Shown: positions 1-6,063 of the stretch, in pieces
Position numbering within the stretch: the stretch's first letter is position 1
How the letters are laid out: every line of letters begins with the position of its first letter
From: Archaeoglobaceae archaeon
Lineage (GTDB): Archaea; Halobacteriota; Archaeoglobi; Archaeoglobales; JdFR-42
DNA: 7,651 nucleotides
Assembly: GCA_015523685.1 (NCBI GenBank)
Contig: WAJW01000180.1
Span: forward strand, 1 to 7,651
Reading direction: 5' to 3'
The notes under the pieces: generated by a model
Told to the model about the DNA's origin: nothing
Database searches by the model: none
The model's input: only the letters and a program-made list of their open reading frames with translations
Program-made: the position numbers and the translations under genes

Positions 1-346
1 GTTTGAGAATGCTTGCAATGGCCATTTCTATGTCTGATTGATGAGTCACAAGCCACAAAATCTGATTCAACCCCTCAATCACACCGAGGGTGAGAATCAC
101 TCCTATCGGGATCATTATTACGAGGGTTGCTATGGCAGATGAGGTCACCCTGCCGAAAAATCTGAACCTTTCAATCCACTTTTTGAGGGGTCTGACGACA
201 TAGGCGAATACAATCCCCAGGACGATACCATCAAGAAGGGGCGAGAAAAAATAGATCGTAAGGATCAGGAGAGAGGGTATTGATATGAGAAAAACGATGA
301 GCCACTTGTTCTCCATCAGCCATGTTATCAGGTTATCCTTACCCAT
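1..346 (-). CDS. AI-2E/PerM (UPF0118) family membrane transporter, N-terminal part, cut by the left window edge
   Basis: The frame is open from an ATG at 344-346 to the window edge, giving 115 codons of the N-terminus with no stop. The visible protein has three hydrophobic stretches: about residues 15-36, 38-53 and 69-92. Between the second and third lies the segment FAYVVRPLKKWIERF, which resembles the (A/L)xAYxxRPLxxxLER signature that opens AI-2E/PerM family permeases. This family comprises multi-pass membrane proteins; characterised members export autoinducer-2 or act as Na+/H+ antiporters, and the archaeal substrate is unknown. The ATG overlaps the end of the trmJ-like gene by 8 bp. A GGTGATC motif, complementary to the usual 16S 3' end, sits 3 nt upstream inside that gene, so the two are probably co-transcribed and translationally coupled. 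The family call rests on a third of the protein; the membrane nature is more certain than the family. Confidence 0.75.
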   Translation of the reverse strand, partial: MGKDNLITWLMENKWLIVFLISIPSLLILTIYFFSPLLDGIVLGIVFAYVVRPLKKWIERFRFFGRVTSSAIATLVIMIPIGVILTLGVIEGLNQILWLVTHQSDIEMAIASILK

Positions 347-1037
347 TCTGATCACCGAGCCTCTTCCTTATTTTCCTTATAACACCATACATTGTCTGGA
401 TCTCTCTCTCCGTCAGCACCGCCCTTCCGAATATTCTCCTCAACATTAAAATTGTTTTGGGAAGTTTATGAGAAGGATAATTGATCTTCAGAAGGAGATC
501 TTCGAAGAAATTCATGAGCAAATCTATTTCCTCGTGCTTTGCAACGGGGACATCTCCCTGCCTGTGTTTGCCAAGAACATACAGGATGATCCCGGCGGAC
601 AGAGCCACATTCATAACCGGATATTCGGGAGATGTGGGAATGGAAACAATCACATCGCATTTTTCAAGTTCTTCGTTGGTGAGCCCATAATCCTCCCTTC
701 CAAATATAACAAGGAGTTTCCCGGATCTCCCCGATATCATCTCTCTCAGCTCTTCAGGAGTTCTAACGGGCATCCTCATGTGACGGTCAGGGGTCTTTCC
801 AACTATACCTGTTGTACCTGCCACAAGATTGAACTCATTCAGGAAAGATGAGAAATCAGTTACATTACGGGCATTCTTCAGGATATCACCGGCATGGCTG
901 GCCCATATGTATGCCTTTTTTGAGATATTGCAGTTGTAAAGGTAAAGATTTCTGTATCCGAGATTTTTCATGGTCCTGGCTATGAGCCCGATGTTTCCCG
1001 GAAACTTCAGCCCTGCAAGCATCACTGAAATGTCCAT
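339..1037 (-). CDS. trmJ: TrmJ-type SPOUT tRNA (cytidine/uridine-32 2'-O)-methyltransferase
   Basis: The 232-residue protein carries the three SpoU/TrmH motifs in order. Motif 1 (residues 13-27, PGNIGLIARTMKNLG) includes the likely catalytic Arg21 and Asn25. Motif 2 is IFGREDYGLT (111-120). Motif 3 is IPTSPEYPVMN (133-143), followed by a helix. Motifs 2 and 3 form the trefoil-knotted S-adenosylmethionine site. The C-terminal tail (about 178-229), with LRRIFGRA and a helical stretch, matches the extension that separates TrmJ from TrmL and TrmH. Family members methylate the 2'-OH of tRNA position 32 in the cytoplasm, working as dimers; the archaeal enzyme studied in Sulfolobus prefers C32. The ATG start gives the expected distance to motif 1. 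It has no Shine-Dalgarno site but lies about 28 nt downstream of a TATA-like element, suggesting a leaderless mRNA. Its last 8 bp overlap the start of the permease gene. Exact target nucleotide is inferred. Confidence 0.82.
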   Translation of the reverse strand: MDISVMLAGLKFPGNIGLIARTMKNLGYRNLYLYNCNISKKAYIWASHAGDILKNARNVTDFSSFLNEFNLVAGTTGIVGKTPDRHMRMPVRTPEELREMISGRSGKLLVIFGREDYGLTNEELEKCDVIVSIPTSPEYPVMNVALSAGIILYVLGKHRQGDVPVAKHEEIDLLMNFFEDLLLKINYPSHKLPKTILMLRRIFGRAVLTEREIQTMYGVIRKIRKRLGDQNG

Positions 1038-1306
1038 GCAGAATGAATTTATTCAGACTATTATTAAATAATTTGTGTTAAAAAATTGAATTTGTTATCG
1101 AAAACTACAATCCATGTTCATTTCCACTCCATCCCGCACGTCTATTCATACCGGAACTCCCGCTCTATGGTTTCGAATTCTCCAGCATCCCTTACACGAG
1201 GTCGCTGTTTACTCGAAATATTGTTTAAGCTTCTTCATGTCAGTCATGATGGCAGTAATTCATTATCTACCTGAACCTGACTTTTAACCGGAAGGATATC
1301 GGGAAT
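1038..1306. other. 269-bp spacer with no supported gene
   Basis: This gap lies between the ureohydrolase stop and the trmJ start, the widest in the window, inside an otherwise tightly packed strand. It holds the trmJ TATA-like element at its trmJ end and a six-base T run on the minus strand (1080-1085), which could end transcription of the upstream operon. Minus-strand frames hold only fragments: a 12-codon ATG frame near 1240, and a 30-codon stretch ending near 1147 that contains a plausible-looking charged segment, RDAGEFETIEREFRYE, but has no start codon. A 62-codon plus-strand frame (1086-1274) has Ser/His-rich composition and no ribosome-binding site. I see no tRNA, no good C/D-box pair and no strong hairpin. 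A decayed gene end or a small RNA remain possible. Confidence 0.4.
1061..1071 (-). promoter_or_regulatory. TATA-like promoter element of the trmJ gene
   Basis: On the minus strand the stretch reads TTATTTAATAA and is centred about 28-29 nt upstream of the trmJ ATG. Archaeal TATA boxes lie about 26 nt before the transcription start, so transcription would begin at or next to the ATG. This agrees with the absence of a Shine-Dalgarno motif there. The surrounding region is AT-rich, so some chance similarity is possible. Confidence 0.5.
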
Positions 1307-2158
1307 CTACCTCATGCTCACAATTTTCCCCATGACCTCCATGATGATCTTTGCCCCTGCACTCGCCGTTATCATGCTCGGGTCATAGGCGGGGACAATC
1401 TCGACGAGGTCCATTCCAACGATTTCCGCATCGATGTTATGGATGAAGGTTATCAGATCTCTTGTACTTATCCCCCCGGGCTCCGGATTTCCACATCCCG
1501 GAGCGAAAGCAGGATCGAGAACGTCTATATCCACAGAAAGATACACCCTATCGGCCCTGAAAGCATCAGGTGTGAATTCCCATGCGGGAATTATGGTTAT
1601 TCCAAATTTCTCAGCTCTTTCTTTCTGCTCACGCGTTATGGATCGTATTCCTATCTCAAAAACATTCCTGCCCTCAACACTTCCCGCATCAAGGATTCTT
1701 GATACAACACATGCGTGACTGAATCTATCTCCCCGGAAGATATCATAAAGATCGGGGTGGGCATCAAGATATATGAGGGTCAGATCATGGTGATGTTTTC
1801 CCACAGCCCTGACGGTCATATAGGTCACAATGTGGTCTCCTCCAAGTGCTATGGGGATACTCCCATTTGAAACTATGGAATCGATTACCCTTTCTACGTT
1901 TCTGACATTCTCATCGAAATCGTGAGTTATCTCAACATTGCCTATATCGGAAATCACCGCCTCCGTTGCAAGGTCCACACCCAGCTCTGTGAATGAATTG
2001 ATGGATTCGACACTTGAGGCCTCTCTTATCTTATCAGGAGCAAATCTCGCACCCGGCCTGTAACTTGATTCGAGATCGTATGGAATACCGAACACCGTGA
2101 AATCACTCTCACCAATTTCGGTGAGCTTTACCGATCCTCCCCAGTAAGGGACCATCAT
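1307..2158 (-). CDS. speB: Agmatinase/arginase (ureohydrolase) family enzyme, probable agmatinase
   Basis: The 283-residue protein has the full set of ureohydrolase metal ligands: His109 in LGGDH (105-109); Asp132, His134 and Asp136 in YLDAHPD (130-136); and Asp210 and Asp212 in SVDIDVLDPAFAPG (208-221). The loop GNPEPGG (223-229) and the late acidic residue Glu253 in GMDLVEI are also present. These place a binuclear Mn2+ site in a cytosolic enzyme that hydrolyses a guanidino group to urea. In archaea the usual role is agmatine to putrescine in polyamine synthesis. Two positions differ from common agmatinases: GGDHI where GGDHS or GGEHS is usual, and SHAC (147-150) where SHGT is usual, so another guanidino substrate is possible. 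The ATG overlaps the flavoprotein stop (ATGA), and GAGGAG lies 6 nt upstream. It ends the cofG operon. Family is secure; substrate is inferred from the family. Confidence 0.85.
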   Translation of the reverse strand: MMVPYWGGSVKLTEIGESDFTVFGIPYDLESSYRPGARFAPDKIREASSVESINSFTELGVDLATEAVISDIGNVEITHDFDENVRNVERVIDSIVSNGSIPIALGGDHIVTYMTVRAVGKHHHDLTLIYLDAHPDLYDIFRGDRFSHACVVSRILDAGSVEGRNVFEIGIRSITREQKERAEKFGITIIPAWEFTPDAFRADRVYLSVDIDVLDPAFAPGCGNPEPGGISTRDLITFIHNIDAEIVGMDLVEIVPAYDPSMITASAGAKIIMEVMGKIVSMR

Positions 2159-3483
2159 GAGGATCTCCTCATTTTCTTCATCGCATTCTCTGCAAGTCTG
2201 TTTATGAGATCGAAATACTCTGCCTGAAGAGGCGAATATCCGAAATCAGTCTCAAGAAGGTCCCGATAATTGAGTCCGGCATAAATGGCAAGGCTGAGGG
2301 GGGCAAGCTTCTCCCTCACCCTCCTGCCCGCTATCTGAGCACCCAGAAGTTTTCCACCCCTTTCGAATATCAGCTTGACCTTAACCTCACCCTCAGGCAG
2401 ATATTCAGAGGTTTCCGCCTTTCCCCTGGTGACGATAACACTGTATCCTTTTTTCCTCGCTTCTGCTTCCGTAAGCCCTGCAAACCCTATTTCAAGATCC
2501 CCTATCAGAGAGATGGACGTATCTGAATCTCCCGAGTACTCTGCATCTCCACCCACAGCATTTATGCCCGCAACCATTCCCTGTCTGTATGCAACTGAGG
2601 CCAGCTGTACGTTGATCTCCTCCCCTGTTATCCTCCTTACATTTGACGCGCAATCCCCTGCAGCATAGACTCCATCCACGCTTGTTCTCATCTTTCTATC
2701 GGTCTTTATACCGAATTTCCCCACCTCTATACCCGCATTTTCAGCCAGCTCAGTGTTCGGCCTGACTCCCGCAGACACAAGAATGAGATCGGTTTCAAGC
2801 ACCTCATTCTCAAGAACAACCTCCTCTGGTCTCCCATGTCCTCTCACCTCAATCACCTTCTCTCCAAGGTGGAATTCCACTCCTTTACCCTCGAGGTACC
2901 TCTGCACCTCTCTGGCCATATCCCTGTCAAGGCTCTTCGGAAGAACCTGATCAAAAATTTCAACAACATCTGTCCTCAGCCCGAGTTCCGTGAAGGCATT
3001 TGCCATCTCAAGACCAATCAGCCCCGCTCCTATGACCACAACTTTTCTGCCTTTTTTTGCATTTCTATATATTTCCTCACCATCTTCAATGCTCCTGACG
3101 GTGTAAACCCCCCTTCCGGCAAATCCTTCAATTCCACTAACCGGTGGTAACACACTTCTTGCTCCTGTGGCCAGAATGAGGGAATCATACTCAAGCACAT
3201 CCATCTTTCCTTCTGAAGTCACCATCACCTTTCTCTCTTCAATATCCACCTTTTCCGCTGTGAACCCATTCATCTTCTTTACTCCCATCTTTCCAGTTGG
3301 AAAAGTGTGTTTTAACTCCTCAAAACCAATCTTTCCCTCCACCGCATAGGGAATCCCGCATGGAGAATAAGTATCATAGTTTCTTTTTTCCACAACCGTA
3401 ATTTCTGACCTCAGATTCTCTTTTTTAGCATAAAGAACGGACGAAAATCCCGCAGTTCCCAGTCCTATTACAACGATCTTCAT
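2155..3483 (-). CDS. CoA-disulfide reductase/NADH oxidase-type FAD flavoprotein
   Basis: The 442-residue protein belongs to the single-cysteine branch of pyridine nucleotide-disulfide oxidoreductases. An FAD-binding Rossmann motif GLGTAG is at residues 7-12. The redox-active Cys42 lies in SPCGIPY, as in CoA-disulfide reductase, NADH oxidase and NADH peroxidase, and there is no CxxxxC pair. ATGAR (105-109) follows, then an NAD(P)H-binding GAGLIG (152-157), the second FAD motif AAGDCA (274-279), and a C-terminal dimerisation domain (about 325-442) with FAGLTEAEA. Possible reactions are NAD(P)H-dependent reduction of CoA disulfide, persulfide or polysulfide, O2 or peroxide. Sequence does not decide among them; in anaerobic archaea, disulfide or sulfur reduction and oxygen defence are the usual roles. 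The ATG overlaps the cofH stop by 4 bp, with GGTGGTC just upstream, and its own TGA overlaps the ureohydrolase start. It is a cytosolic protein of normal family length. Confidence 0.85.
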   Translation of the reverse strand: MKIVVIGLGTAGFSSVLYAKKENLRSEITVVEKRNYDTYSPCGIPYAVEGKIGFEELKHTFPTGKMGVKKMNGFTAEKVDIEERKVMVTSEGKMDVLEYDSLILATGARSVLPPVSGIEGFAGRGVYTVRSIEDGEEIYRNAKKGRKVVVIGAGLIGLEMANAFTELGLRTDVVEIFDQVLPKSLDRDMAREVQRYLEGKGVEFHLGEKVIEVRGHGRPEEVVLENEVLETDLILVSAGVRPNTELAENAGIEVGKFGIKTDRKMRTSVDGVYAAGDCASNVRRITGEEINVQLASVAYRQGMVAGINAVGGDAEYSGDSDTSISLIGDLEIGFAGLTEAEARKKGYSVIVTRGKAETSEYLPEGEVKVKLIFERGGKLLGAQIAGRRVREKLAPLSLAIYAGLNYRDLLETDFGYSPLQAEYFDLINRLAENAMKKMRRSS

Positions 3484-4499
3484 GTTCTGACCACCCTGTA
3501 GAGGGTATCTCTCTCAACAGGAGTTTTTCCCGCAACCCTGATCAGCCTTTCAAGCTCTTCTCTGGGCATAAACTCTCCACTGTCTGCCCCGGCAGACCTG
3601 GATATGTTTTCCTCCATGAGAGTGCCACCAAGATCGTTCGCTCCACATCTTAAAGCTGTTTGAGCTAGTTTTGCCCCCATTTTGACCCATGAGGCCTGAA
3701 TGTTTCTTATCTCGGGATAGAGAACAACTCTCGAAAGTGCTATCACCAATAGATCCTCAAAACCACTCGTGCCTGGAGAGAGCTTTCCAAGCTGGTTGTT
3801 CCGGGACATGAATGGAAGGGGGATGAATTCCGTGATTTTCCCGGTTTCTCTCTGGATTTCTTTCAGAAGTAGGAGATGTTTCATTCTGTCACTCCACGAC
3901 TCTATGTGCCCATACATCATCGTGGATGTGGTGGGGATACCCACCCTGTGGGCTGTTTTCACCACCCTCACCCATTCTTCTGTGGAGATCTTATCGGGAC
4001 ATATCTTCTCCCTGACATCATCAACAAGAATCTCTGCTGCGGTTCCGGGCATCGAATCAAGACCGCATTTCTTCAACTCAGCAAGCACGTCCTCAACATC
4101 CATGTTCGAATTTCTTGCCATATGGACTATTTCCATTGGAGAAAAAGCGTGTATGTGTATCTTTCTGGAAATAGATCTCACAGTATCCAGAATTCTGATA
4201 TAAAACTCAATATCAGCATTCGGGATTAATCCCCCCTGAATGCATACCTCTGTGCACCCATAATCAACCGCTTCCTCAACCTTTTTCGCTATCTCCTCGA
4301 GAGTCAGAACGAAATGTCTTCTGTTACTGAACGCACAGAACCGGCAGGAATTGATACATATATCCGTGAAATTTATATTCCTGTTTACCACGTATGTAAC
4401 CTGATCTCCATGTATCTTCCGGCAGAGTTCGTCGGCCATCTCAAACAGCCTGAAGGGTTCTTTTAACAGATTGAGGTAATCCTGTTTGATGGACAGCAC
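3480..4499 (-). CDS. cofH: CofH: 5-amino-6-(D-ribitylamino)uracil--L-tyrosine 4-hydroxyphenyl transferase (FO synthase subunit 2)
   Basis: This 339-residue radical SAM enzyme has a Cx3Cx2C cluster motif (Cys48, Cys52, Cys55) in the context NINFTDICINSCRFCAFSNR. The CofH signatures CIQGGL, IHIHAFSPMEI, TSTMMYGHIES and EFIPLPF follow, with ANDLGGTLMEENISRSAG near the C-terminus. CofH transfers the 4-hydroxybenzyl radical derived from tyrosine to 5-amino-6-(D-ribitylamino)uracil; CofG then closes the ring to FO, the F420 chromophore. The related menaquinone enzymes MqnC and MqnE share the fold, but HAFSPME and the cofG neighbour favour CofH. The start is a GTG that overlaps the cofG end by 37 bp. 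A strong GAGGAGGG lies 9 nt before it, inside cofG, which supports this start over the ATG at codon 21. The N-terminus is short but contains the expected GDQVTYVVNRNINF lead-in. Confidence 0.93.
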   Translation of the reverse strand: MLSIKQDYLNLLKEPFRLFEMADELCRKIHGDQVTYVVNRNINFTDICINSCRFCAFSNRRHFVLTLEEIAKKVEEAVDYGCTEVCIQGGLIPNADIEFYIRILDTVRSISRKIHIHAFSPMEIVHMARNSNMDVEDVLAELKKCGLDSMPGTAAEILVDDVREKICPDKISTEEWVRVVKTAHRVGIPTTSTMMYGHIESWSDRMKHLLLLKEIQRETGKITEFIPLPFMSRNNQLGKLSPGTSGFEDLLVIALSRVVLYPEIRNIQASWVKMGAKLAQTALRCGANDLGGTLMEENISRSAGADSGEFMPREELERLIRVAGKTPVERDTLYRVVRT

Positions 4500-5470
4500 T
4501 TCCTGTAACCCTCCTCATCAGAAAGTTTCTGAATGAGATCTTCCAGTTCCCGTGAATACCATCCTGAAAGGACAAACCCGGGATAGATCGGAAGCCTTTC
4601 TCTCAGCTCAAATCCAGCAAATCTCAGAAGCTCCCTCACCCTCTGAACATCGGGCCATGGGGCTTCAGGATTTATATAATCCGGTGTAACTGAGGATATC
4701 CCTCCAATGTCCCTCGCTCCAGCTCTGATGAGTGTGACAAAGTCCGTAAGATTGGGCGGAACCTGAATCGTTATATCTTCGGGAAGGATTTCTCTTGCCA
4801 TTCTGACCACCTTCACCATCTCGCCTGTTGATGGGGATCTTCTCCTTTCAAATTCAGTTCCGGGTTTTGGTTTGAAATTTTGAATTATTACCTCCTGTAT
4901 ATGACCGTATTTCTCATGCAGTTCCCTGATTGCCATTAACGATCTTTTTCTGTCCTCCCATCCCTCACCGATTCCAACCAGAATTCCGGTTGTGAACGGT
5001 ATCTTAAGCTTTCCGGCTGTTTCAATGGTTTTTATCCTCAACTCAGGTTTTTTCCCCGGACTCTGACTATGGGCTTCAAGTTCCGCAGTTGTTTCCAGCA
5101 TCAGACCCATGCTTGCATTCCACCTCCGTAGTTTTTTCATCTCGTCTTTTGCCAGTATCCCTGCATTGGTGTGTGGCAGAAACCCCATTTTCACCGCAAG
5201 TTTACACAGATCCGCCACATAATCAATGAAATTGCTGTAGCCAAGACGGCCAAGTTCATTCCGGAAATCCTCAAAAACATCCGGTTTTTCCCCGAAAGTA
5301 AAAAGAGCCTCAGTCGCTCCATGTGAAGAGTTCAGCATTCTCCTTACATCCTCTGGAGTCAACAGGTGGAATTCATCGGTTTTTGCTCTGAAACCGCAGT
5401 AACTGCATTTGTTTCTGCATTTATCCGTCACGGGAATAAAAACATTTCTCGAATATGTAACCCGGTCCAC
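4463..5470 (-). CDS. cofG: CofG: 7,8-didemethyl-8-hydroxy-5-deazariboflavin (FO) synthase, subunit 1
   Basis: This 335-residue radical SAM protein opens with the cluster motif Cys18-x3-Cys22-x2-Cys25 in TDKCRNKCSYCGFR. CofG signatures follow: LFTFGEKPD, LPHTNAGIL, GLMLETTAEL, TTGILVGIGE, IQNFKPKPGTEF, IQVPPNLTD and GARDIGGISSVTPDYINPE. CofG uses S-adenosylmethionine to abstract hydrogen from the CofH product and close the deazaflavin ring, yielding FO in the cytoplasm. The start is a GTG, the only start codon between an in-frame TAA upstream and the first cluster cysteine. There is no Shine-Dalgarno site, but AT-rich TATA-like sequence lies about 18-29 nt upstream, fitting a leaderless or short-leader message. 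It is the first gene of an operon with cofH, the flavoprotein and the ureohydrolase, and it diverges from the HIT gene. The protein is of usual length with no missing key residue. Confidence 0.93.
   Translation of the reverse strand: MDRVTYSRNVFIPVTDKCRNKCSYCGFRAKTDEFHLLTPEDVRRMLNSSHGATEALFTFGEKPDVFEDFRNELGRLGYSNFIDYVADLCKLAVKMGFLPHTNAGILAKDEMKKLRRWNASMGLMLETTAELEAHSQSPGKKPELRIKTIETAGKLKIPFTTGILVGIGEGWEDRKRSLMAIRELHEKYGHIQEVIIQNFKPKPGTEFERRRSPSTGEMVKVVRMAREILPEDITIQVPPNLTDFVTLIRAGARDIGGISSVTPDYINPEAPWPDVQRVRELLRFAGFELRERLPIYPGFVLSGWYSRELEDLIQKLSDEEGYRKCCPSNRITSIC
4509..4516 (-). promoter_or_regulatory. Ribosome-binding site deciding the cofH GTG start
   Basis: GAGGAGGG on the minus strand lies within the last codons of cofG and 9 nt before the GTG used by cofH. 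It is among the strongest purine-rich Shine-Dalgarno matches in the window and points to internal initiation on a shared cofG-cofH mRNA, coupled to translation of cofG. Confidence 0.7.
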
Positions 5471-5568
5471 AGAATCTGCTGAATTTTAATTTACTTAACA
5501 TTTTGGTTTCATGTGCGGAGGTTATCAAAAAAGGAAAGATTGAAGTTTATCCGGAACATTATAACATC
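5471..5568. promoter_or_regulatory. Divergent promoter region between cofG and the HIT gene
   Basis: This 98-bp spacer separates the two start codons. The AT-rich segment 5484-5499 can serve as a TATA-like element on the minus strand (about 18-29 nt before the cofG GTG) and, read on the plus strand as TTTTAATTTACTTAA, for the HIT gene with a leader of about 50 nt. A second, weaker candidate for the HIT gene is GTTTAT at 5545-5550. A GGAGGT at 5517-5522 looks like a ribosome-binding site but has no start codon at a suitable distance. No clear operator repeat is visible. Confidence 0.45.
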
Positions 5569-6051
5569 ATGCGCCACATATTCGCTCCATGGAGGATCAG
5601 ATACATCCAGTCACCAAAATACGAGGGATGCATCTTCTGCGATTTTCCATCGGAAAACCGGGATGAGGAGAGGCTAATTCTTCTGAGGGGAAAGTGGAGC
5701 TTCATAATAATGAACACCTACCCCTACAATCCCGGTCATGTTATGATCGCTCCATACGCACACAAGGCTGATCTGGAGGAACTAACGAGGGAGGAGATCT
5801 ACGAAATTTTTGAGAATTCAAAAGCAATAATGGAGGCAATAAGAAAAACAATGAACCCTGATGGATTCAACCTGGGAATAAACATGGGTAAGGTTGCAGG
5901 TGCTGGAATAGAGGACCACATCCACCTGCACATAGTACCGAGGTGGGATGGGGATACCAACTTCATGCCGGTGCTGGCAGATACCCGTGTGATTCCAGAG
6001 GCCCTGGAGGAAACCTACTCCAAACTCAGAGCCGGGCTCAGAAGTATATGA
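5569..6051 (+). CDS. HIT-family protein (histidine-triad nucleotide hydrolase/phosphorylase)
   Basis: From the ATG at 5569 the protein has 160 residues. It starts with FAPWRIRYI and CIFC (Cys21, Cys24), typical of the HIT branch related to Ap4A phosphorylase and galactose-1-phosphate uridylyltransferase. NPGHVMIAPYAH (54-65) and the catalytic triad HIHLHIV (117-123: His117, His119, His121) follow. The central His of the triad forms the nucleotidyl intermediate. Such enzymes cleave nucleotide phosphoanhydrides or phosphoramidates such as Ap4A or AMP-lysine; the substrate here is unknown. The frame extends upstream to a TTG at 5503, but those 22 codons lack family similarity and overlap the promoter, and APWR within ten residues of the N-terminus is usual, so the ATG is preferred. 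This is the only plus-strand gene. It converges on the polyferredoxin with 12 bp between the stop codons. Confidence 0.88.
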   Translation: MRHIFAPWRIRYIQSPKYEGCIFCDFPSENRDEERLILLRGKWSFIIMNTYPYNPGHVMIAPYAHKADLEELTREEIYEIFENSKAIMEAIRKTMNPDGFNLGINMGKVAGAGIEDHIHLHIVPRWDGDTNFMPVLADTRVIPEALEETYSKLRAGLRSI

Positions 6052-6060
6052 TCCGGGATC
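6050..6060. repeat. Short perfect inverted repeat between two convergent stops
   Basis: GATCC (6050-6054) and GGATC (6056-6060) flank a single G, overlapping the HIT stop codon and ending 3 bp before the polyferredoxin stop. The loop is too short for a good RNA hairpin and no T run follows, so a terminator role is doubtful; it could be chance. Confidence 0.25.
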
Positions 6061-6063
6061 ATT

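Noticed and set aside
468..851. Long plus-strand frames opposite trmJ, and similar ones opposite cofH, the flavoprotein and the polyferredoxin
   Set aside because: They are antisense shadows of clear protein families on the minus strand and show no motifs of their own; the Cys/His-rich look of some comes from the complementary codons.
1165..1190. TTCGAA/TTCGAAT sequence suggesting a tRNA T-arm
   Set aside because: The flanking bases do not form a five-pair T stem on either strand, and no anticodon arm or acceptor stem could be drawn around it.
1086..1274. 62-codon plus-strand open frame in the spacer
   Set aside because: No ribosome-binding site, no recognisable motif, antisense to an otherwise minus-strand block, and it spans the trmJ promoter side of the gap.
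1240..1285. Possible C/D-box guide RNA (ATGATGG or ATAATGA near CTGA)
   Set aside because: The C-box candidates each deviate from RTGATGA, and spacing to the CTGA copies does not give a convincing C-D'-C'-D arrangement.
2159..2170. GAGGA-TC-TCCTC inverted repeat before the ureohydrolase start
   Set aside because: It lies in the flavoprotein's last codons and is explained by the ribosome-binding GAGGAG; a two-base loop makes a stable hairpin unlikely.
3480..4499. Menaquinone futalosine-pathway enzyme MqnC or MqnE as an alternative for the second radical SAM gene
   Set aside because: The HAFSPME and ANDLGGTLMEENISRSAG context and the overlap with cofG fit CofH better, and no other menaquinone genes are visible.
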